NCBI RefSeq assembly: GCF_000931935.2
Contig: NZ_AZAC01000010.1
Location: 102,001 to 166,000 of the forward strand
Source of the DNA: Dethiosulfatarculus sandiegensis
GTDB taxonomy: Bacteria; Desulfobacterota; Desulfarculia; Desulfarculales; Desulfarculaceae
Length of the DNA stretch: 64,000 nt
Reading direction: 5' to 3'
Under the pieces are notes generated by a model, which worked only from the letters and a program-made list of their open reading frames with translations, made no database searches and was not told the origin of the DNA. Positions 27,610-37,562 of the stretch are shown here, piece after piece; the stretch's first letter is position 1; each line of letters opens with the position of its first letter. Position numbers and translations under genes: made by a program.

Positions 27610-29034
27610 CTATCCTTTAATAACCAATAGGGGGACTGTCTTGGCCACCATGGGCGCTATGCCGGTCTCGTCCAGAATTTTAGCCACAATATGAACATCC
27701 TTGTAAGCCTGGGGCATTTCTTCGGCCAGGGACTTGGGGTTTTGGCAACGCACCTGAACACCGCTTTGCAACAGTTCCTGGATCAGGTTTCTGTTCTTGG
27801 CCAATTTTTTTGCCTGGGTGCGGCTTAACCTGCGCCCGGCTCCATGAGCGGAACTGGCAAAGGTTTTTTCCTGGGCTTTTCTACTTCCAACCAACACAAA
27901 ACTTGCCCGGCCCATATCTCCGGGTAACAGCACCGGCTGACCAACAGCCTGATATTGGGCAGGCAGCTCCGGATGCCCGGGACCCAAGGCGCGGGTGGCC
28001 CCTTTTCTGTGAACCAAAAGACGGGTGGGGCGGCCGGAGATATTGTGAGTCTCCAGCTTGGCGATATTGTGAGCCACATCATAAACCAAACTTAACCCCA
28101 AATCCCTTGGCCCGATCTTCAGTGACTGTTGAATAGTTTCTCTGGCCAACCAGGCCAAAACCTGACGATTGGCAAAGGCAAAGTTGGCGGCCGCGCCCAA
28201 GGCTGCCAGGTAGTCCTGACCGATTCGGGAATTGATGGGGGCTGAGATCAGTTGCCGGTCTTTTTGATGAATGGCCTCAGGGCTGGAACCGAACAGCCTG
28301 AGATAGTCATCACAGACCTGATGCCCCAATCCCCTGGAACCGGAATGCAGCCAAAGGACAATTTGGCCCTTCTTGAGCCCCATGGCACCGGCAGCTTCCT
28401 TTTGATAAATTTCATCCACTCTCGCCAACTCTAAAAAGTGGTTCCCGCCGCCTAAGGTGCCCAACTGGGTGATGCCTCTGGTTTTGGCCCGTTCGCTCAC
28501 CTTCTCCGGGTCGGCCGGAGAAAGGCGGCCATTGGCCTCCGAATAGTCGATTTCGGAAATTTCACCCATTCCCTGGCTTATCGGCCAGGCTGAACCCTTT
28601 AAAAAAACCATGTTCAGGTCTTTTTGATTTAACTTAAGACCTTTACCGTGACCATACCCGGCTGGAATGTTTTGAAAAAGAGCATCCGCTAAAAGTTTTA
28701 ACTGCTGAGATTTAATTTCTTGTATATCAAGATTTGTGCGATAGAGTCTTACTCCGCAATTGATGTCATAGCCTACTCCTCCGGGTGAAATAACCCCTGT
28801 CTCTGGATAGAAAGCTGCTACCCCACCAATGGGGAAACCATATCCTTGATGGGCATCGGGCATAGCTAAAGCAGGTTCGCAAATACCGGGCAGCCAGGCA
28901 ACAGAGGATAGTTGTTTTAAGGTGCCATCTTGTTTTATTGAGTCTATTATTTGTTGGTCAGCAATCAGGACCGCCCTGATCTTGCCTTGGGCGTCCGTTT
29001 TTATTACCCATTCATGGGGTGAATTTTGTTTCAT
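27610..29034 (-). CDS. rtcB: RNA-splicing/repair ligase RtcB
   Basis: 474 residues. RtcB joins RNA 2',3'-cyclic phosphate or 3'-phosphate ends to 5'-OH with GTP and Mn2+. Metal and guanylylation motifs are visible: PDAHQGYGFPIGGVAA, GGVGYDINCGVRL (metal Cys93), GGGNHFLEL, and HRKGATRALGPGHPE with the region of the guanylylated His. Length is nearer the archaeal form (about 480) than E. coli RtcB (408). It follows the archease gene on the same strand after about 50 bases. Confidence 0.95.
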   Translation of the reverse strand: MKQNSPHEWVIKTDAQGKIRAVLIADQQIIDSIKQDGTLKQLSSVAWLPGICEPALAMPDAHQGYGFPIGGVAAFYPETGVISPGGVGYDINCGVRLYRTNLDIQEIKSQQLKLLADALFQNIPAGYGHGKGLKLNQKDLNMVFLKGSAWPISQGMGEISEIDYSEANGRLSPADPEKVSERAKTRGITQLGTLGGGNHFLELARVDEIYQKEAAGAMGLKKGQIVLWLHSGSRGLGHQVCDDYLRLFGSSPEAIHQKDRQLISAPINSRIGQDYLAALGAAANFAFANRQVLAWLARETIQQSLKIGPRDLGLSLVYDVAHNIAKLETHNISGRPTRLLVHRKGATRALGPGHPELPAQYQAVGQPVLLPGDMGRASFVLVGSRKAQEKTFASSAHGAGRRLSRTQAKKLAKNRNLIQELLQSGVQVRCQNPKSLAEEMPQAYKDVHIVAKILDETGIAPMVAKTVPLLVIKG

Positions 29035-29085
29035 AAGTATCCTTAAATTGGTATAAACTGTGGGTAATTTTTTGTTTTATCCCTT

Positions 29086-29505
29086 CTAAAGATCAAGGAT
29101 GAAGTAAGCTTTGAACCAAACTCCGGATTTTTTAATTACAGCCTCGTGAAGGGTTACAGCCTTTACCGGATGCTTAATCCTTAACAGCTCTGGTGACTGA
29201 AGGCTAAAAATTAGAGTAGCTCGCAATTTATTATTTTGAATTTCAAGGTTTTCTACTTCATTAAAAATAAGGTAATCAACTTCTAACAAGTACAAAATAT
29301 CGTTTAAAAAGTAAATTAACAGGCTTATATTGTCCGGAGCTTTAAGTCTAAATTCTCTAGTGGTGATAAGGTTGTTTTCTGAGGGAGTGCAGCAATATTC
29401 CATCAAGGCTGTTGCGCTGTTTATAAATAACTCTTCGATACTTTTTCCTTTGGCCCAAAGGCAAATATCCGCTGTATGCGGCTTTACCCCCCAAGTTTGG
29501 TCCAT
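29086..29505 (-). CDS. Archease, RtcB activator
   Basis: 139 residues. Archease speeds guanylylation of RtcB and allows multiple turnovers. Typical features are VKPHTADICLWAKGKSIEELF at the N-terminus with the metal-binding Asp, LLIYFLNDILYLLEV in the middle, and a short beta C-terminus ending in a conserved-looking KAYFILDL. The ATG has AAGGAG upstream. Adjacency with rtcB is the usual operon and supports both calls. Confidence 0.93.
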   Translation of the reverse strand: MDQTWGVKPHTADICLWAKGKSIEELFINSATALMEYCCTPSENNLITTREFRLKAPDNISLLIYFLNDILYLLEVDYLIFNEVENLEIQNNKLRATLIFSLQSPELLRIKHPVKAVTLHEAVIKKSGVWFKAYFILDL

Positions 29506-29723
29506 GAAAACTCCTTTGTGGTTCCGAAAAATGGAACCAACCCAAGCCAGCGCCTATTTTTCAGGTCTTTATTCAAGATTTAACAAAAAGTAAGGCCCGG
29601 GGCTATGGATAGCGCCACGAATCGGTGTTTTTTTAAAAACCAACTGATCTGAGAAAAATATCAAAACGGAATTTCAGGCGGTCTACGGCCGGGAAAAATT
29701 TGAAAGGAATCGTTAAATATAAA
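29506..29723. other. Intergenic region between archease and gpsA
   Basis: About 220 bases forming the upstream region of the archease-rtcB operon. No clear -10/-35 pair and no rtcR or sigma-54 box recognised. Confidence 0.3.
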
Positions 29724-29749
29724 GGACCCAGGGCTAAAGCCCTGGGTCC
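29724..29749 (-). terminator. Hairpin after gpsA
   Basis: GGACCCAGGGCT and AGCCCTGGGTCC form a perfect 12-bp stem with a two-base AA centre. On the minus strand it follows the gpsA stop and is followed by TTTATATTT, a moderate T-run. Confidence 0.75.
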
Positions 29750-29773
29750 GTATAAATAGAATCTCAGAAAATA

Positions 29774-30805
29774 TTAGTAATGTTCAGGCTTTAAGTCTCG
29801 AGTCATGAGTTCTTCCAGGGCCTTGGCCGGAGTGATTTTACTGTGTATGACCCGGTGTACGGCGTCCACAATCGGCATCTCCACACCCAGACTTTGAGCG
29901 AGGTCAAGCACTGTGTCTGTATTGTGTACGCCTTCAGCCACCATGCGCATGGAAGATGTTATTTGGGAAATACTTTCACCCTTGCCCAGGCGCACGCCCA
30001 CAGTACGGTTTCTGGAAAGTTCGCCGGTGCAGGTAAGGACCAGATCACCCAAACCGGCCAGACCGGAGAGGGTTTCAAGGCGTCCGCCCATGGCGAGTGA
30101 GAGCCTGGTCATTTCAGCCAATCCCCTTGTTATAAGGGCTGCCAGGGTGTTATGCCCGGCGTTCAGCCCTGTGCACATGCCTGCCGCAATGGCAAGGGGA
30201 TTTTTTACGGCTCCGCCCAACTCTATGCCTACAAGGTCCGTCGAGGTATAGACCCTGAGCCAGGGCGAGGCAAACGCATCCTGCACCCTTTGGGCCATAG
30301 CCTGATCCACTGCGGCCACTGTGACGGCTGTAGGGACGCTTTTGGCCACTTCCCGGGCAAAGCTGGGGCCGGATAAACAGCAAAGTTGTTCGTGGTGCTC
30401 CCCGGGCAAAAGGTCCTTGGCCAGGTTGCACATGGTAAAGCCGGTGCCTTTTTCAATACCCTTGGCGCAGGAGACCAAAGGCGCCTCTTTGGGCAGGTGA
30501 GGCATGGCCTCTTTAAGCACCGTGCGGTACACATGGCTCGGCATTACCATTAAAACCATATCCGCATCAATAAGCCCCTGGCCCAAGTCATTTTTGGCCT
30601 TTAAGTTTTGCGGCAGCTCTATTTCCGGCAAAAAGGCTGTATTTTCGTGGTCTTGGTTAATAGACTCCGCCACTTCAGCTTCATAAGCCCAGATGGTGAC
30701 ATGGTGCCCCACTTTGGCCAGATGCGCGGCCAGGGCAGTTCCCCAGGAACCGGCTCCCAACACGCAGACCTTTAGTAAACCGTTTTTAGGACTGTTGGGG
30801 CTCAT
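29774..30805 (-). CDS. gpsA: Glycerol-3-phosphate dehydrogenase [NAD(P)+]
   Basis: About 343 residues from ATG 30805 (further in-frame ATG/GTG at 30808 and 30826). Makes sn-glycerol-3-phosphate for phospholipids. NAD-binding [18 protein letters not shown], then [23 protein letters not shown], catalytic Lys in [15 protein letters not shown] and AEGVHNT. The start lies about 20 bases inside the 3' end of gyrA, so the two are translationally coupled, and it falls in a tandem duplication described at 30801-30907. Confidence 0.95.
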   Translation of the reverse strand: MSPNSPKNGLLKVCVLGAGSWGTALAAHLAKVGHHVTIWAYEAEVAESINQDHENTAFLPEIELPQNLKAKNDLGQGLIDADMVLMVMPSHVYRTVLKEAMPHLPKEAPLVSCAKGIEKGTGFTMCNLAKDLLPGEHHEQLCCLSGPSFAREVAKSVPTAVTVAAVDQAMAQRVQDAFASPWLRVYTSTDLVGIELGGAVKNPLAIAAGMCTGLNAGHNTLAALITRGLAEMTRLSLAMGGRLETLSGLAGLGDLVLTCTGELSRNRTVGVRLGKGESISQITSSMRMVAEGVHNTDTVLDLAQSLGVEMPIVDAVHRVIHSKITPAKALEELMTRDLKPEHY

Positions 30806-33314
30806 CATCTTGCTGGTCTTTACCATTCTCCTCGGGCTCAGTCAGCCGGGGTTGAAGCTCATCGTCTTGCTGGTCTTTACCATTCTCCTCGGACTCGGCC
30901 AGCCGGGCCACCGCCACCAGCTTTTCACCTGAGCTCAGGTTGATAAGTTTCACACCCTGGGTGTTCCTGCCGATAACGCTTATGCCGCCTACTTTGGTGC
31001 GGATAATGTTCCCCTGTTCAGAGACCATCATGATTTCGTCTTCGTCTTCCACCACAAGCGCGCCAACCACAAGACCGTTTCTTTCGGTGGTCTTGATGGT
31101 TATGACCCCTTTACCGCCCCGGTTGCGCAAGGGGTATTCTTCCAGCATGGTGCGTTTGCCGTACCCGTTTTGGGTGACGGTGAGAATAGTCGGAGTGCCT
31201 GCTATGGCCTCCATGGCAACCACGGCGTCGTCACCTGAAAGGTCAATACCCTTTACGCCTGCGGCGGTGCGCCCCATTGAGCGGACTTTTTCTTCAGAGA
31301 AGCGGATAGCCTGGCCGTTTTGTGTGGCCAGGAAGATTTCCATTTCCTTGTCGGTGAGGCGCACGGCTACCAGATAGTCGTCCTCGGCCAGGTTAATGGC
31401 AATGATGCCGCCGCTTCTGGGCCTGGAGAAGGCATCCAGGTTGGTCTTCTTGACTGTGCCTTTTTGGGTGGCCATGAAGACTTCTTTGTCGTCGCTGAAT
31501 TCTTTGACCACCAGCACGGTTGAAACCGTGTCTCCGGGCAACAGATTAAGAAGGTTCACAATGGCCTTGCCCTTGGTGGCCCTTCCGCCCTGGGGCAGTT
31601 CGTGGACCTTTAACCAATAGAGGCGGCCCATTGCTGTGAATACAAGGAGATAGCTGTGGGTGGAGGCCACAAACAGGCTGGATACAAAGTCTTCCTCTTT
31701 GGTATCCATGCCTCGTTTTCCCCTGCCGCCGCGCAGTTGGGAGCGATAAAGGCTGATGGGGCTTCTCTTGATGTACCCGCTGTGGGTCATCGTAACCACC
31801 ATCTCCTCTTCGGCTATCATGTCTTCCATCTCAATTTCAGTGCTTGCGGCGATGATCTCGGTGCGCCTTTCGTCGCCATAGGCATCGGAAACGGCCATGG
31901 TCTCCTGGCGGATAATGCTTTTCACCTTTTCGTCGCTGGCCAAAATGCTCTTGAGTTCGGCAATGAGCTTGATCAGATCCCGGTATTCGGCATCGATCTT
32001 ATCGCGCTCCAGGCCGGTCAAGCGTTGCAGGCGCATCTCCAAAATGGCGTCTGCCTGGGCCTTGGAAAGGCTCAGCTCGGCTATCAAGGCATCCTTGGCA
32101 ATGGCCGGGGTCTCAGACCCTCTGATCAAGGCGATGACCCGATCGATATGGTCCAGGGCGATCTTAAGGCCTTCCAGAATATGGGCCCTGGCCTCGGCCT
32201 TGCGCAGGTCAAAGGTTGTGCGCCTTAAGATGACTTCCTTGCGGTGCTCTATGAAAAGGCTCAGGATTCTCTTGAGGTTTAAAAGCTCGGGCCTGTTGTT
32301 TACAATGGCCAGAAGGTTGACTCCGAAAGAACCTTGCATCTGGGTGTATTTGTAAAGCTGGTTCAAGACCACCTGCGGCTGTGCGTCCCGTTTGAGATCA
32401 AAGACAACTCTTAAGCCGTCACGGTCGGACTCATCTCGAATATCGCTTATGCCCTCGATTTTACGATCTTTTAGCAGATCGGCAGTGCGCTCGAGCATCT
32501 TGGCCTTGTTGACCATGTAAGGCAGCTCTGTGACCACAATGGAGGTCTTTTTGCCCCGGGCCGCTGTTTCAATGTTGGCCCTGGCCCGTATCTGAATTAT
32601 GCCGCGGCCGGTGCGGTAGGCCTTTTTGATCCCTTCGGTGCCGTGAATAAAGCCCCCGGTGGGGAAGTCCGGACCCGGGACAAGCGGGAGCAGCTCGTCG
32701 ATACTGATATTGGGGTTATCCACAACAGCCACCACGGCCCTGGCCACCTCGCCCAGGTTGTGGGGAGGAATGTTGGTGGCCATACCCACGGCTATACCAC
32801 TGGAACCGTTAATCAAAAGGTTCGGTATTTTGGTGGGCAGCACTGAAGGCATCTGCAGGGAGCCGTCGTAGTTGTCTACGAACTCGACGGTTTCTTTTTC
32901 AATGTCCTGCAAGAATTCCTGGGTGATCTTGGCCATGCGGGCTTCGGTGTAACGCATGGCCGCGGCGGAATCACCGTCAACGGATCCAAAGTTACCCTGC
33001 CCGTCCACCAATGGGTAGCGCATGGCGAAATCCTGGGCCATACGCACCATGGTGTCATAAACCGCCGAATCGCCATGGGGGTGATATTTACCGATAACAT
33101 CACCAACCACACGGGCGGATTTTTTATAAGGCTTGTTATAATCATTCCTGAGTTCGCGCATGGCGAACAGTATGCGCCTGTGAACCGGTTTCAAGCCGTC
33201 TCTGACATCTGGTAAGGCACGGCTTACGATTACGCTCATAGCGTAATCCAGGAATGAACGTTTTATCTCTTCCTCTAGGAGGACGTCTTGTTTCCTCTGG
33301 TCAGTTGGCAGCAA
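30786..33314 (-). CDS. gyrA: DNA gyrase subunit A
   Basis: 842 residues. Catalytic Tyr122 in [14 protein letters not shown]; the quinolone region keeps Ser83 ([15 protein letters not shown]). A GyrA-box variant, [10 protein letters not shown], opens the C-terminal beta-propeller, which supports gyrase rather than ParC. The C-terminal tail is acidic and carries two copies of [10 protein letters not shown]. The start codon appears to be TTG at 33314 (no better ATG/GTG in frame before the conserved [17 protein letters not shown]) and lacks a strong ribosome site. gyrB is not adjacent. Confidence 0.97.
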   Translation of the reverse strand: MLPTDQRKQDVLLEEEIKRSFLDYAMSVIVSRALPDVRDGLKPVHRRILFAMRELRNDYNKPYKKSARVVGDVIGKYHPHGDSAVYDTMVRMAQDFAMRYPLVDGQGNFGSVDGDSAAAMRYTEARMAKITQEFLQDIEKETVEFVDNYDGSLQMPSVLPTKIPNLLINGSSGIAVGMATNIPPHNLGEVARAVVAVVDNPNISIDELLPLVPGPDFPTGGFIHGTEGIKKAYRTGRGIIQIRARANIETAARGKKTSIVVTELPYMVNKAKMLERTADLLKDRKIEGISDIRDESDRDGLRVVFDLKRDAQPQVVLNQLYKYTQMQGSFGVNLLAIVNNRPELLNLKRILSLFIEHRKEVILRRTTFDLRKAEARAHILEGLKIALDHIDRVIALIRGSETPAIAKDALIAELSLSKAQADAILEMRLQRLTGLERDKIDAEYRDLIKLIAELKSILASDEKVKSIIRQETMAVSDAYGDERRTEIIAASTEIEMEDMIAEEEMVVTMTHSGYIKRSPISLYRSQLRGGRGKRGMDTKEEDFVSSLFVASTHSYLLVFTAMGRLYWLKVHELPQGGRATKGKAIVNLLNLLPGDTVSTVLVVKEFSDDKEVFMATQKGTVKKTNLDAFSRPRSGGIIAINLAEDDYLVAVRLTDKEMEIFLATQNGQAIRFSEEKVRSMGRTAAGVKGIDLSGDDAVVAMEAIAGTPTILTVTQNGYGKRTMLEEYPLRNRGGKGVITIKTTERNGLVVGALVVEDEDEIMMVSEQGNIIRTKVGGISVIGRNTQGVKLINLSSGEKLVAVARLAESEENGKDQQDDELQPRLTEPEENGKDQQDDEPQQS
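30801..30907. repeat. 57-bp tandem duplication at the gyrA/gpsA junction
   Basis: Two 50-base copies (30801-30850 and 30858-30907) differ at only a few positions and are separated by seven bases. The period of 57 is a multiple of three, so the gyrA frame is kept and the protein repeats 19 residues. The leftmost copy holds the gpsA start codons. Confidence 0.9.
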
Positions 33315-33612
33315 GGTGTTTTCTACTCGTGTTTTAGGGTTAGCAACTTAATATGAGTGAGCCATATGCGGCTATGGCGAAAAGACATTCAATGTCTGCT
33401 GTCTCTGAAAGAGAGTTTCACCGCCGAGAGGTCTCGGATGACTCAGTGATTAAGTGCGAGTTGACGTCTAGACTAACTGGCGAAGTATACAACCTACCCA
33501 GAACAAAAGCAATCCGGTGCTGTTGGGGCAAACAGCCTGAAATAACTTGCTCATGAGGCGTATTGGGTGGGAAGATTGAAGATAATCGATCAGGGAAGGG
33601 GTTTTTTGAATT

Positions 33613-34200
33613 ATGAAAAAGATCTTAATCGGCTTAATTGGAATTTTTCTTTTGGCGGTTCCGGCTTGGGCTTTAGAGGAGGCAGACTTACTTAACAAGG
33701 GAATCCAACAAGTTAAAAATGGAGATTATGAAAAGGCCTTCCAAACGGTGGACCAGGCGGCCCTGTCGATCTGGTTAAAGGCTCCTTTTAGTCTGCGCAA
33801 TGTTTTTTACACCAAGGGAAAAGCTACCGGTTTCGGGGTGTATAACAAAAGGCCGGACAATATCTATCCCACCGAGGGAGAGCCTATATATATCTATCTG
33901 GAGCCCCGTTTTTATAAGATGGTGAGAAATAAAAAAGGGGTTTTTTCCTTTGGTTTTGATGTGGACCTATATCTCTCCGACAAAGACGGCGGTGTCCTTT
34001 TCGGCAGAGAGGGCTTTTTAAAGACAACCATGCGCAGCTTGGTGCCTAACCGTGAGTTCATGCTGACGATCACCTTGAATTTAAGCGGAGCCGAGCCGGG
34101 GGATTACGTTGTTCGCCTGGTGGTTACCGATAAGGTGAGCAAGCAAAAGGCTGAGACCAGGTTGCCACTTGTGATCAAGGCCGCAGCCAAAACAAATTAG
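33613..34200 (+). CDS. Secreted protein of unknown function
   Basis: 195 residues with a clear signal peptide (MKKILIGLIGIFLLAVPAWA). The mature part starts with a short helical, possibly TPR-like section (LLNKGIQQVKNGDYEKAFQT), then a beta-rich domain (YPTEGEPIYIYLEPRFYKMV onward) ending in TRLPLVIKA. The beta part resembles a periplasmic immunoglobulin-like fold. I do not recognise the family. AAGGGG precedes the ATG. It converges on the MarR gene with a four-base overlap of the 3' ends. Confidence 0.7.
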   Translation: MKKILIGLIGIFLLAVPAWALEEADLLNKGIQQVKNGDYEKAFQTVDQAALSIWLKAPFSLRNVFYTKGKATGFGVYNKRPDNIYPTEGEPIYIYLEPRFYKMVRNKKGVFSFGFDVDLYLSDKDGGVLFGREGFLKTTMRSLVPNREFMLTITLNLSGAEPGDYVVRLVVTDKVSKQKAETRLPLVIKAAAKTN

Positions 34201-34691
34201 GCGAAATTCTTGCCTGCCTTTTTAAGGGCTGAGATCAGTCGATCCAGCACCAAAACGGCGATATTTACCGCGGGGATTTCGCTTTGAATCTGCATTTGGG
34301 CGGCCTGGGTCAATTCCCCGGCCAGGGCCGCCTTTTTCCTGCCAAGAGGGGTGGGGAGTATTCTTCTTGCCCGGTGGTCTTTTTCATCCACGCTTCTCTT
34401 GATCATTCCCTTATCCAACAATCTGTTTATCGGTTTGCTAAGGGCCTGGGGGCTGATGCCGAGATGCTGTGCCGCCCGGGTTACGGTTACCCCCTTTTCC
34501 GGATTTTCGCAGACAAACCAAAGCAGGTTTAATAAACCGGGCTGCAACCCTGCCAGGCGGGCCTTTTGGCGTTTAAGGGCATCCAACTCCCTGTAAAGTT
34601 CCTCAATGCGTAAAATTACCTTTTCAGGCGGTATGTTGGAGGGGATATGTCCGGATTGGTTCGCTGGAGCTGTAGTCATGATTTTCTCCAA
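34197..34691 (-). CDS. MarR-family transcriptional regulator
   Basis: 164 residues (ATG 34691, or ATG 34679). The winged helix is recognisable: LLNLLWFVCENPEKGVTVTRAAQHLGISPQALSKPINRLLDKGMIKRSVDEKDHRARRILPT-like sequence, with the recognition helix at ISPQALSKPI and the DxRxxR wing DHRARR. Flanking helices provide dimerisation. It is divergent from the CysK-CysRS-like fusion gene, separated by about 490 bases, so it may control that gene, itself, or both. The ligand is unknown. Confidence 0.88.
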   Translation of the reverse strand: MEKIMTTAPANQSGHIPSNIPPEKVILRIEELYRELDALKRQKARLAGLQPGLLNLLWFVCENPEKGVTVTRAAQHLGISPQALSKPINRLLDKGMIKRSVDEKDHRARRILPTPLGRKKAALAGELTQAAQMQIQSEIPAVNIAVLVLDRLISALKKAGKNFA

Positions 34692-35182
34692 CTTGATGGT
34701 TTATAGACTTGATAAATTGAGTTTAGTAAAAAAACCATTTAAAAACCAGGGAAATATGAAATTAGCTTTATTAAATCGCTGTTCGGATATCAAGGCTTAT
34801 GGAAAAAGGATTTTAGGTAAGAAAAATATTAAACTTAGTTGAATATATTCTCCTGAAAACGAGGTGAGGGCGGCTAAGGGCCTTGAAAAACAAAGAAAAA
34901 TGAAAGCGACGCTTATAAAAAGTCAATAAAAACAGTTGAGTACAAAAAAATTTTTCATAACCTGTAATTTGCATATTTGTTGTAGCTTGTAACAGCTTTA
35001 GTGTAGGGCTACAGTAAATAGATTAATCACCGGTTTTACCCTTGGGCTTTTTAGGGGCCTCTTGGGATGGGAGAGACAAGGAAAATCAAACCTTTTTGGA
35101 AAAGGCCTAAAAGATTAAGGATTTTTTATTGTTTTCGGATAAAGCAGTCACCTTCTTGTTAAGAATCAGCAAGGAACGTTAA
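34692..35182. promoter_or_regulatory. 491-base divergent regulatory region
   Basis: AT-rich region between the MarR regulator and the cysteine synthase fusion. It must carry promoters for both. I looked for a T-box (no TGGGTGGTACCGCG-type antiterminator) and for a terminator hairpin with a T-run before 35183 and found none. No clean MarR palindrome could be fixed by eye. The fusion gene start lacks a strong Shine-Dalgarno (AAGGAACG about 10 bases upstream is the best). Confidence 0.4.
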
Positions 35183-37501
35183 ATGACATTGCGCATGGCA
35201 GACAGCATCCTGCAGTTGATCGGCCGGACGCCCCTGGTCAGGATCAACCGTCTTAATGAAAACCAGAAGGTTCAGATATACGCCAAATTGGAATTCATGA
35301 ACCCCGGTGGCTCCATTAAGGACAGGCCTGCGTGTTGTATGCTTGAAGCGGCTGAGCAAAAAGGTGAACTCACAAAAAACAAGATAGTCTTGGAGCCCAC
35401 CAGCGGCAATACGGGCATTGGCCTGGCCATGGCCTGCGCGGTAAAGGGCTATCGCATGCTTTTTGTGATGAGCGAGTCCGCCTCCCTTGAAAGACAGAAG
35501 ATATTAAAGGCCTATGGAGCCGAGATCCTGCTTACTCCGGCGCATATGGCCACAGACGGTGCTATCGAGGAGGCCTATCGACTGGCCAGGGAGGAACCGG
35601 AAACCTATTTTCTGGTGGATCAATACAACAATCCCAACAACTGGCAGGCCCATTATAAAGACGGCACCGCCGATGAAATCTGGCAGGCCACTGAAGGCAG
35701 GGTCACCCATGTGGTGGCCGCCATGGGCACTACAGGCACGGTCATGGGCCTTAAGAGGCGTTTTTCCGAGCTGGCTCCCCAGGTTCGGGTGGTGGCGGTT
35801 GAGCCTTTTCAGGGGCACAAAATCCAGGGCCTGAAAAACATGAAGGAGTCCTATCCGCCGGGTATTTACAACCCGCGGGAAATGGACCGGGTTGTGCACG
35901 TGGATGACGATGCAGCCTATGAAACAGCCCGCCGCCTGGCCAGGGAAGAGGGCATATTTGTAGGTATGAGTGCAGGCGCCGCCCTGAGGGCGTCGCTTTC
36001 GCTGGCCCAGGGCCTGGACAAAGGCCTGATCATTGCGATTTTACCGGACGGGGGAGAGCGTTACTTAAGCACACCGCTTTTTGTTTCTGAAAAGGTGCCG
36101 GTTCCCCTTAAATTCCACAACACCCTTACCAGCAAAATTGAAGACCTGGTGCCTGTGCGCCCGGGCCATGTGGGTATATATGCCTGCGGACCCAGCCTTG
36201 ACGGCCCTGCGGACCTGGGTCTGGCCAGGCGAATGGTCCTGGCTGATCTCACTCGCCGGTACCTGGAGTTCAGAGGTTTTGGGGTGAAGCTTGTCATTAA
36301 CCTGGCTGATATCGACGATCGCACGGTTAATCAATGCCTTAAAGAGGGCGGGGATTTGGATTCCTTCACTTCCCACTGGGAAGAGGTTTTCTTTGCCGAC
36401 ATGAACGCCTTGGGGATCAAGCCCGCCCACGACTACCCCAAGGCCAGTGAACATGTAGGTGAGATGATAGAGACCACCAGAGAGCTTCTGGACCGGGGCC
36501 TGGCCTATGAAAAGCTGCGTTCGGTTTATTTCAACATCAGCCGCTTTCCTGCCTATGGCAAGCTTTCCAATGTTGATTTGAACGCCTCTCAAAAGGGTAA
36601 AACAGTCGACTTTGACTACTATGAAAAAGAAAACCCCCGCGATTTCACTTTGTTCAAGCGGGCCAGCCTGGCTGAACTCAAGGCTGGGATCTACTGGAAA
36701 ACACCTTGGGGCAACCAGAGGCCGGGTTGGCACGTGGAATGCGCGGCCATGGCCACCAGTCATCTGGGGCCCACCTTTGATATTCACATGGCCAGCCGGG
36801 ATCTTATTTTCCCCCATGGTGATAATGAAATCGCCATAACCGAGTCTTTGAACGGCAAGCCCATGGCCAACATCTGGCTTCATTCAGAGGTGGTGATGGC
36901 CGATGGCCGCAAGGTATCCCGTCCCACCGGGGCTGACCTTACCTTCAGGGATCTTTTGGCAGACAGCTTTTCCGCCGCGGCGGTGCGTTACTGGCTGATG
37001 AGCCAGCATTACTCCAAGGTGCTCAATGTAAGTGAAAAGGGGTTGGCCCTGGCGAGCAAGACGGTGGAAAGGCTGAATCGTTTTGTAAATGCTTTAGCCA
37101 CCTGGCCCGCCGGTGACACGGTTTTGGATTTGGACCAGATAATTTATGAGGCCAAAAGCCGCTGCCAACAGGCCATGGATAACGATCTGAATTTCCCCGG
37201 GGCCATGGGGCATCTGTTTGCATTCATGAAAAAGATAAACCACCTTTTAAGCCAGGGAAAACTGGATGCCAGGCAGCTTAGAAAAGTATTGAGCTTCATG
37301 AGAGGCATCAACCATATCCTGGGAGTGATGGATTTTAAAACGCCCGATACGGATCAAGAGGTGGAGAGGCTGGTTCAAAAAAGAGAGGAGTTGCGCACGC
37401 AAGGCGCGTACGCCCAGGCAGACGCCATCAGGGAGCAATTGGCTGCCCAGGGGATCGAAATTTCAGACAGCCAGGCAGGGCCGATCTGGAAAAGAAATTG
37501 A
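35183..37501 (+). CDS. Cysteine synthase fused to a degenerate cysteinyl-tRNA synthetase-like domain
   Basis: 772 residues. Residues 1 to about 300 are a complete PLP cysteine synthase: Lys46 in PGGSIKDRPA, PTSGNTGIG, GTTGTVMG and GMSAGAALR. Residues 308-772 align along the full length of CysRS, including the C-terminal domain (ELRTQGAYAQADAIREQLAA). The CysRS zinc ligands are kept: Cys335 (YACGP), Cys520 (WHVECAAM), His545 and Glu549 (FPHGDNE). The HIGH motif is lost: its two histidines are Asp344 and Leu347 (ADLGLAR). KMSKS is KVSRP (577-581). Normal cysteinyl-AMP formation is therefore doubtful. It may sense or bind cysteine next to the enzyme that makes it. A strong terminator follows. 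Confidence 0.92.
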   Translation: MTLRMADSILQLIGRTPLVRINRLNENQKVQIYAKLEFMNPGGSIKDRPACCMLEAAEQKGELTKNKIVLEPTSGNTGIGLAMACAVKGYRMLFVMSESASLERQKILKAYGAEILLTPAHMATDGAIEEAYRLAREEPETYFLVDQYNNPNNWQAHYKDGTADEIWQATEGRVTHVVAAMGTTGTVMGLKRRFSELAPQVRVVAVEPFQGHKIQGLKNMKESYPPGIYNPREMDRVVHVDDDAAYETARRLAREEGIFVGMSAGAALRASLSLAQGLDKGLIIAILPDGGERYLSTPLFVSEKVPVPLKFHNTLTSKIEDLVPVRPGHVGIYACGPSLDGPADLGLARRMVLADLTRRYLEFRGFGVKLVINLADIDDRTVNQCLKEGGDLDSFTSHWEEVFFADMNALGIKPAHDYPKASEHVGEMIETTRELLDRGLAYEKLRSVYFNISRFPAYGKLSNVDLNASQKGKTVDFDYYEKENPRDFTLFKRASLAELKAGIYWKTPWGNQRPGWHVECAAMATSHLGPTFDIHMASRDLIFPHGDNEIAITESLNGKPMANIWLHSEVVMADGRKVSRPTGADLTFRDLLADSFSAAAVRYWLMSQHYSKVLNVSEKGLALASKTVERLNRFVNALATWPAGDTVLDLDQIIYEAKSRCQQAMDNDLNFPGAMGHLFAFMKKINHLLSQGKLDARQLRKVLSFMRGINHILGVMDFKTPDTDQEVERLVQKREELRTQGAYAQADAIREQLAAQGIEISDSQAGPIWKRN

Positions 37502-37521
37502 GTTCTTGCTAGGTTCATGAT

Positions 37522-37562
37522 CAGCCGCCAACAGGCTTGAGTCCTGTTGGCGGCTGTTTATT
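37522..37562 (+). terminator. Rho-independent terminator after the CysK-CysRS-like gene
   Basis: CAGCCGCCAACAGG and CCTGTTGGCGGCTG make a perfect 14-bp stem around CTTGAGT, followed by TTTATTT. The T-run abuts the stop of the convergent DUF1847 gene. Confidence 0.92.

Noticed and set aside
34692-35182. T-box riboswitch upstream of the CysK-CysRS-like gene
   Set aside because: No T-box antiterminator sequence and no terminator hairpin with a T-run before the gene.
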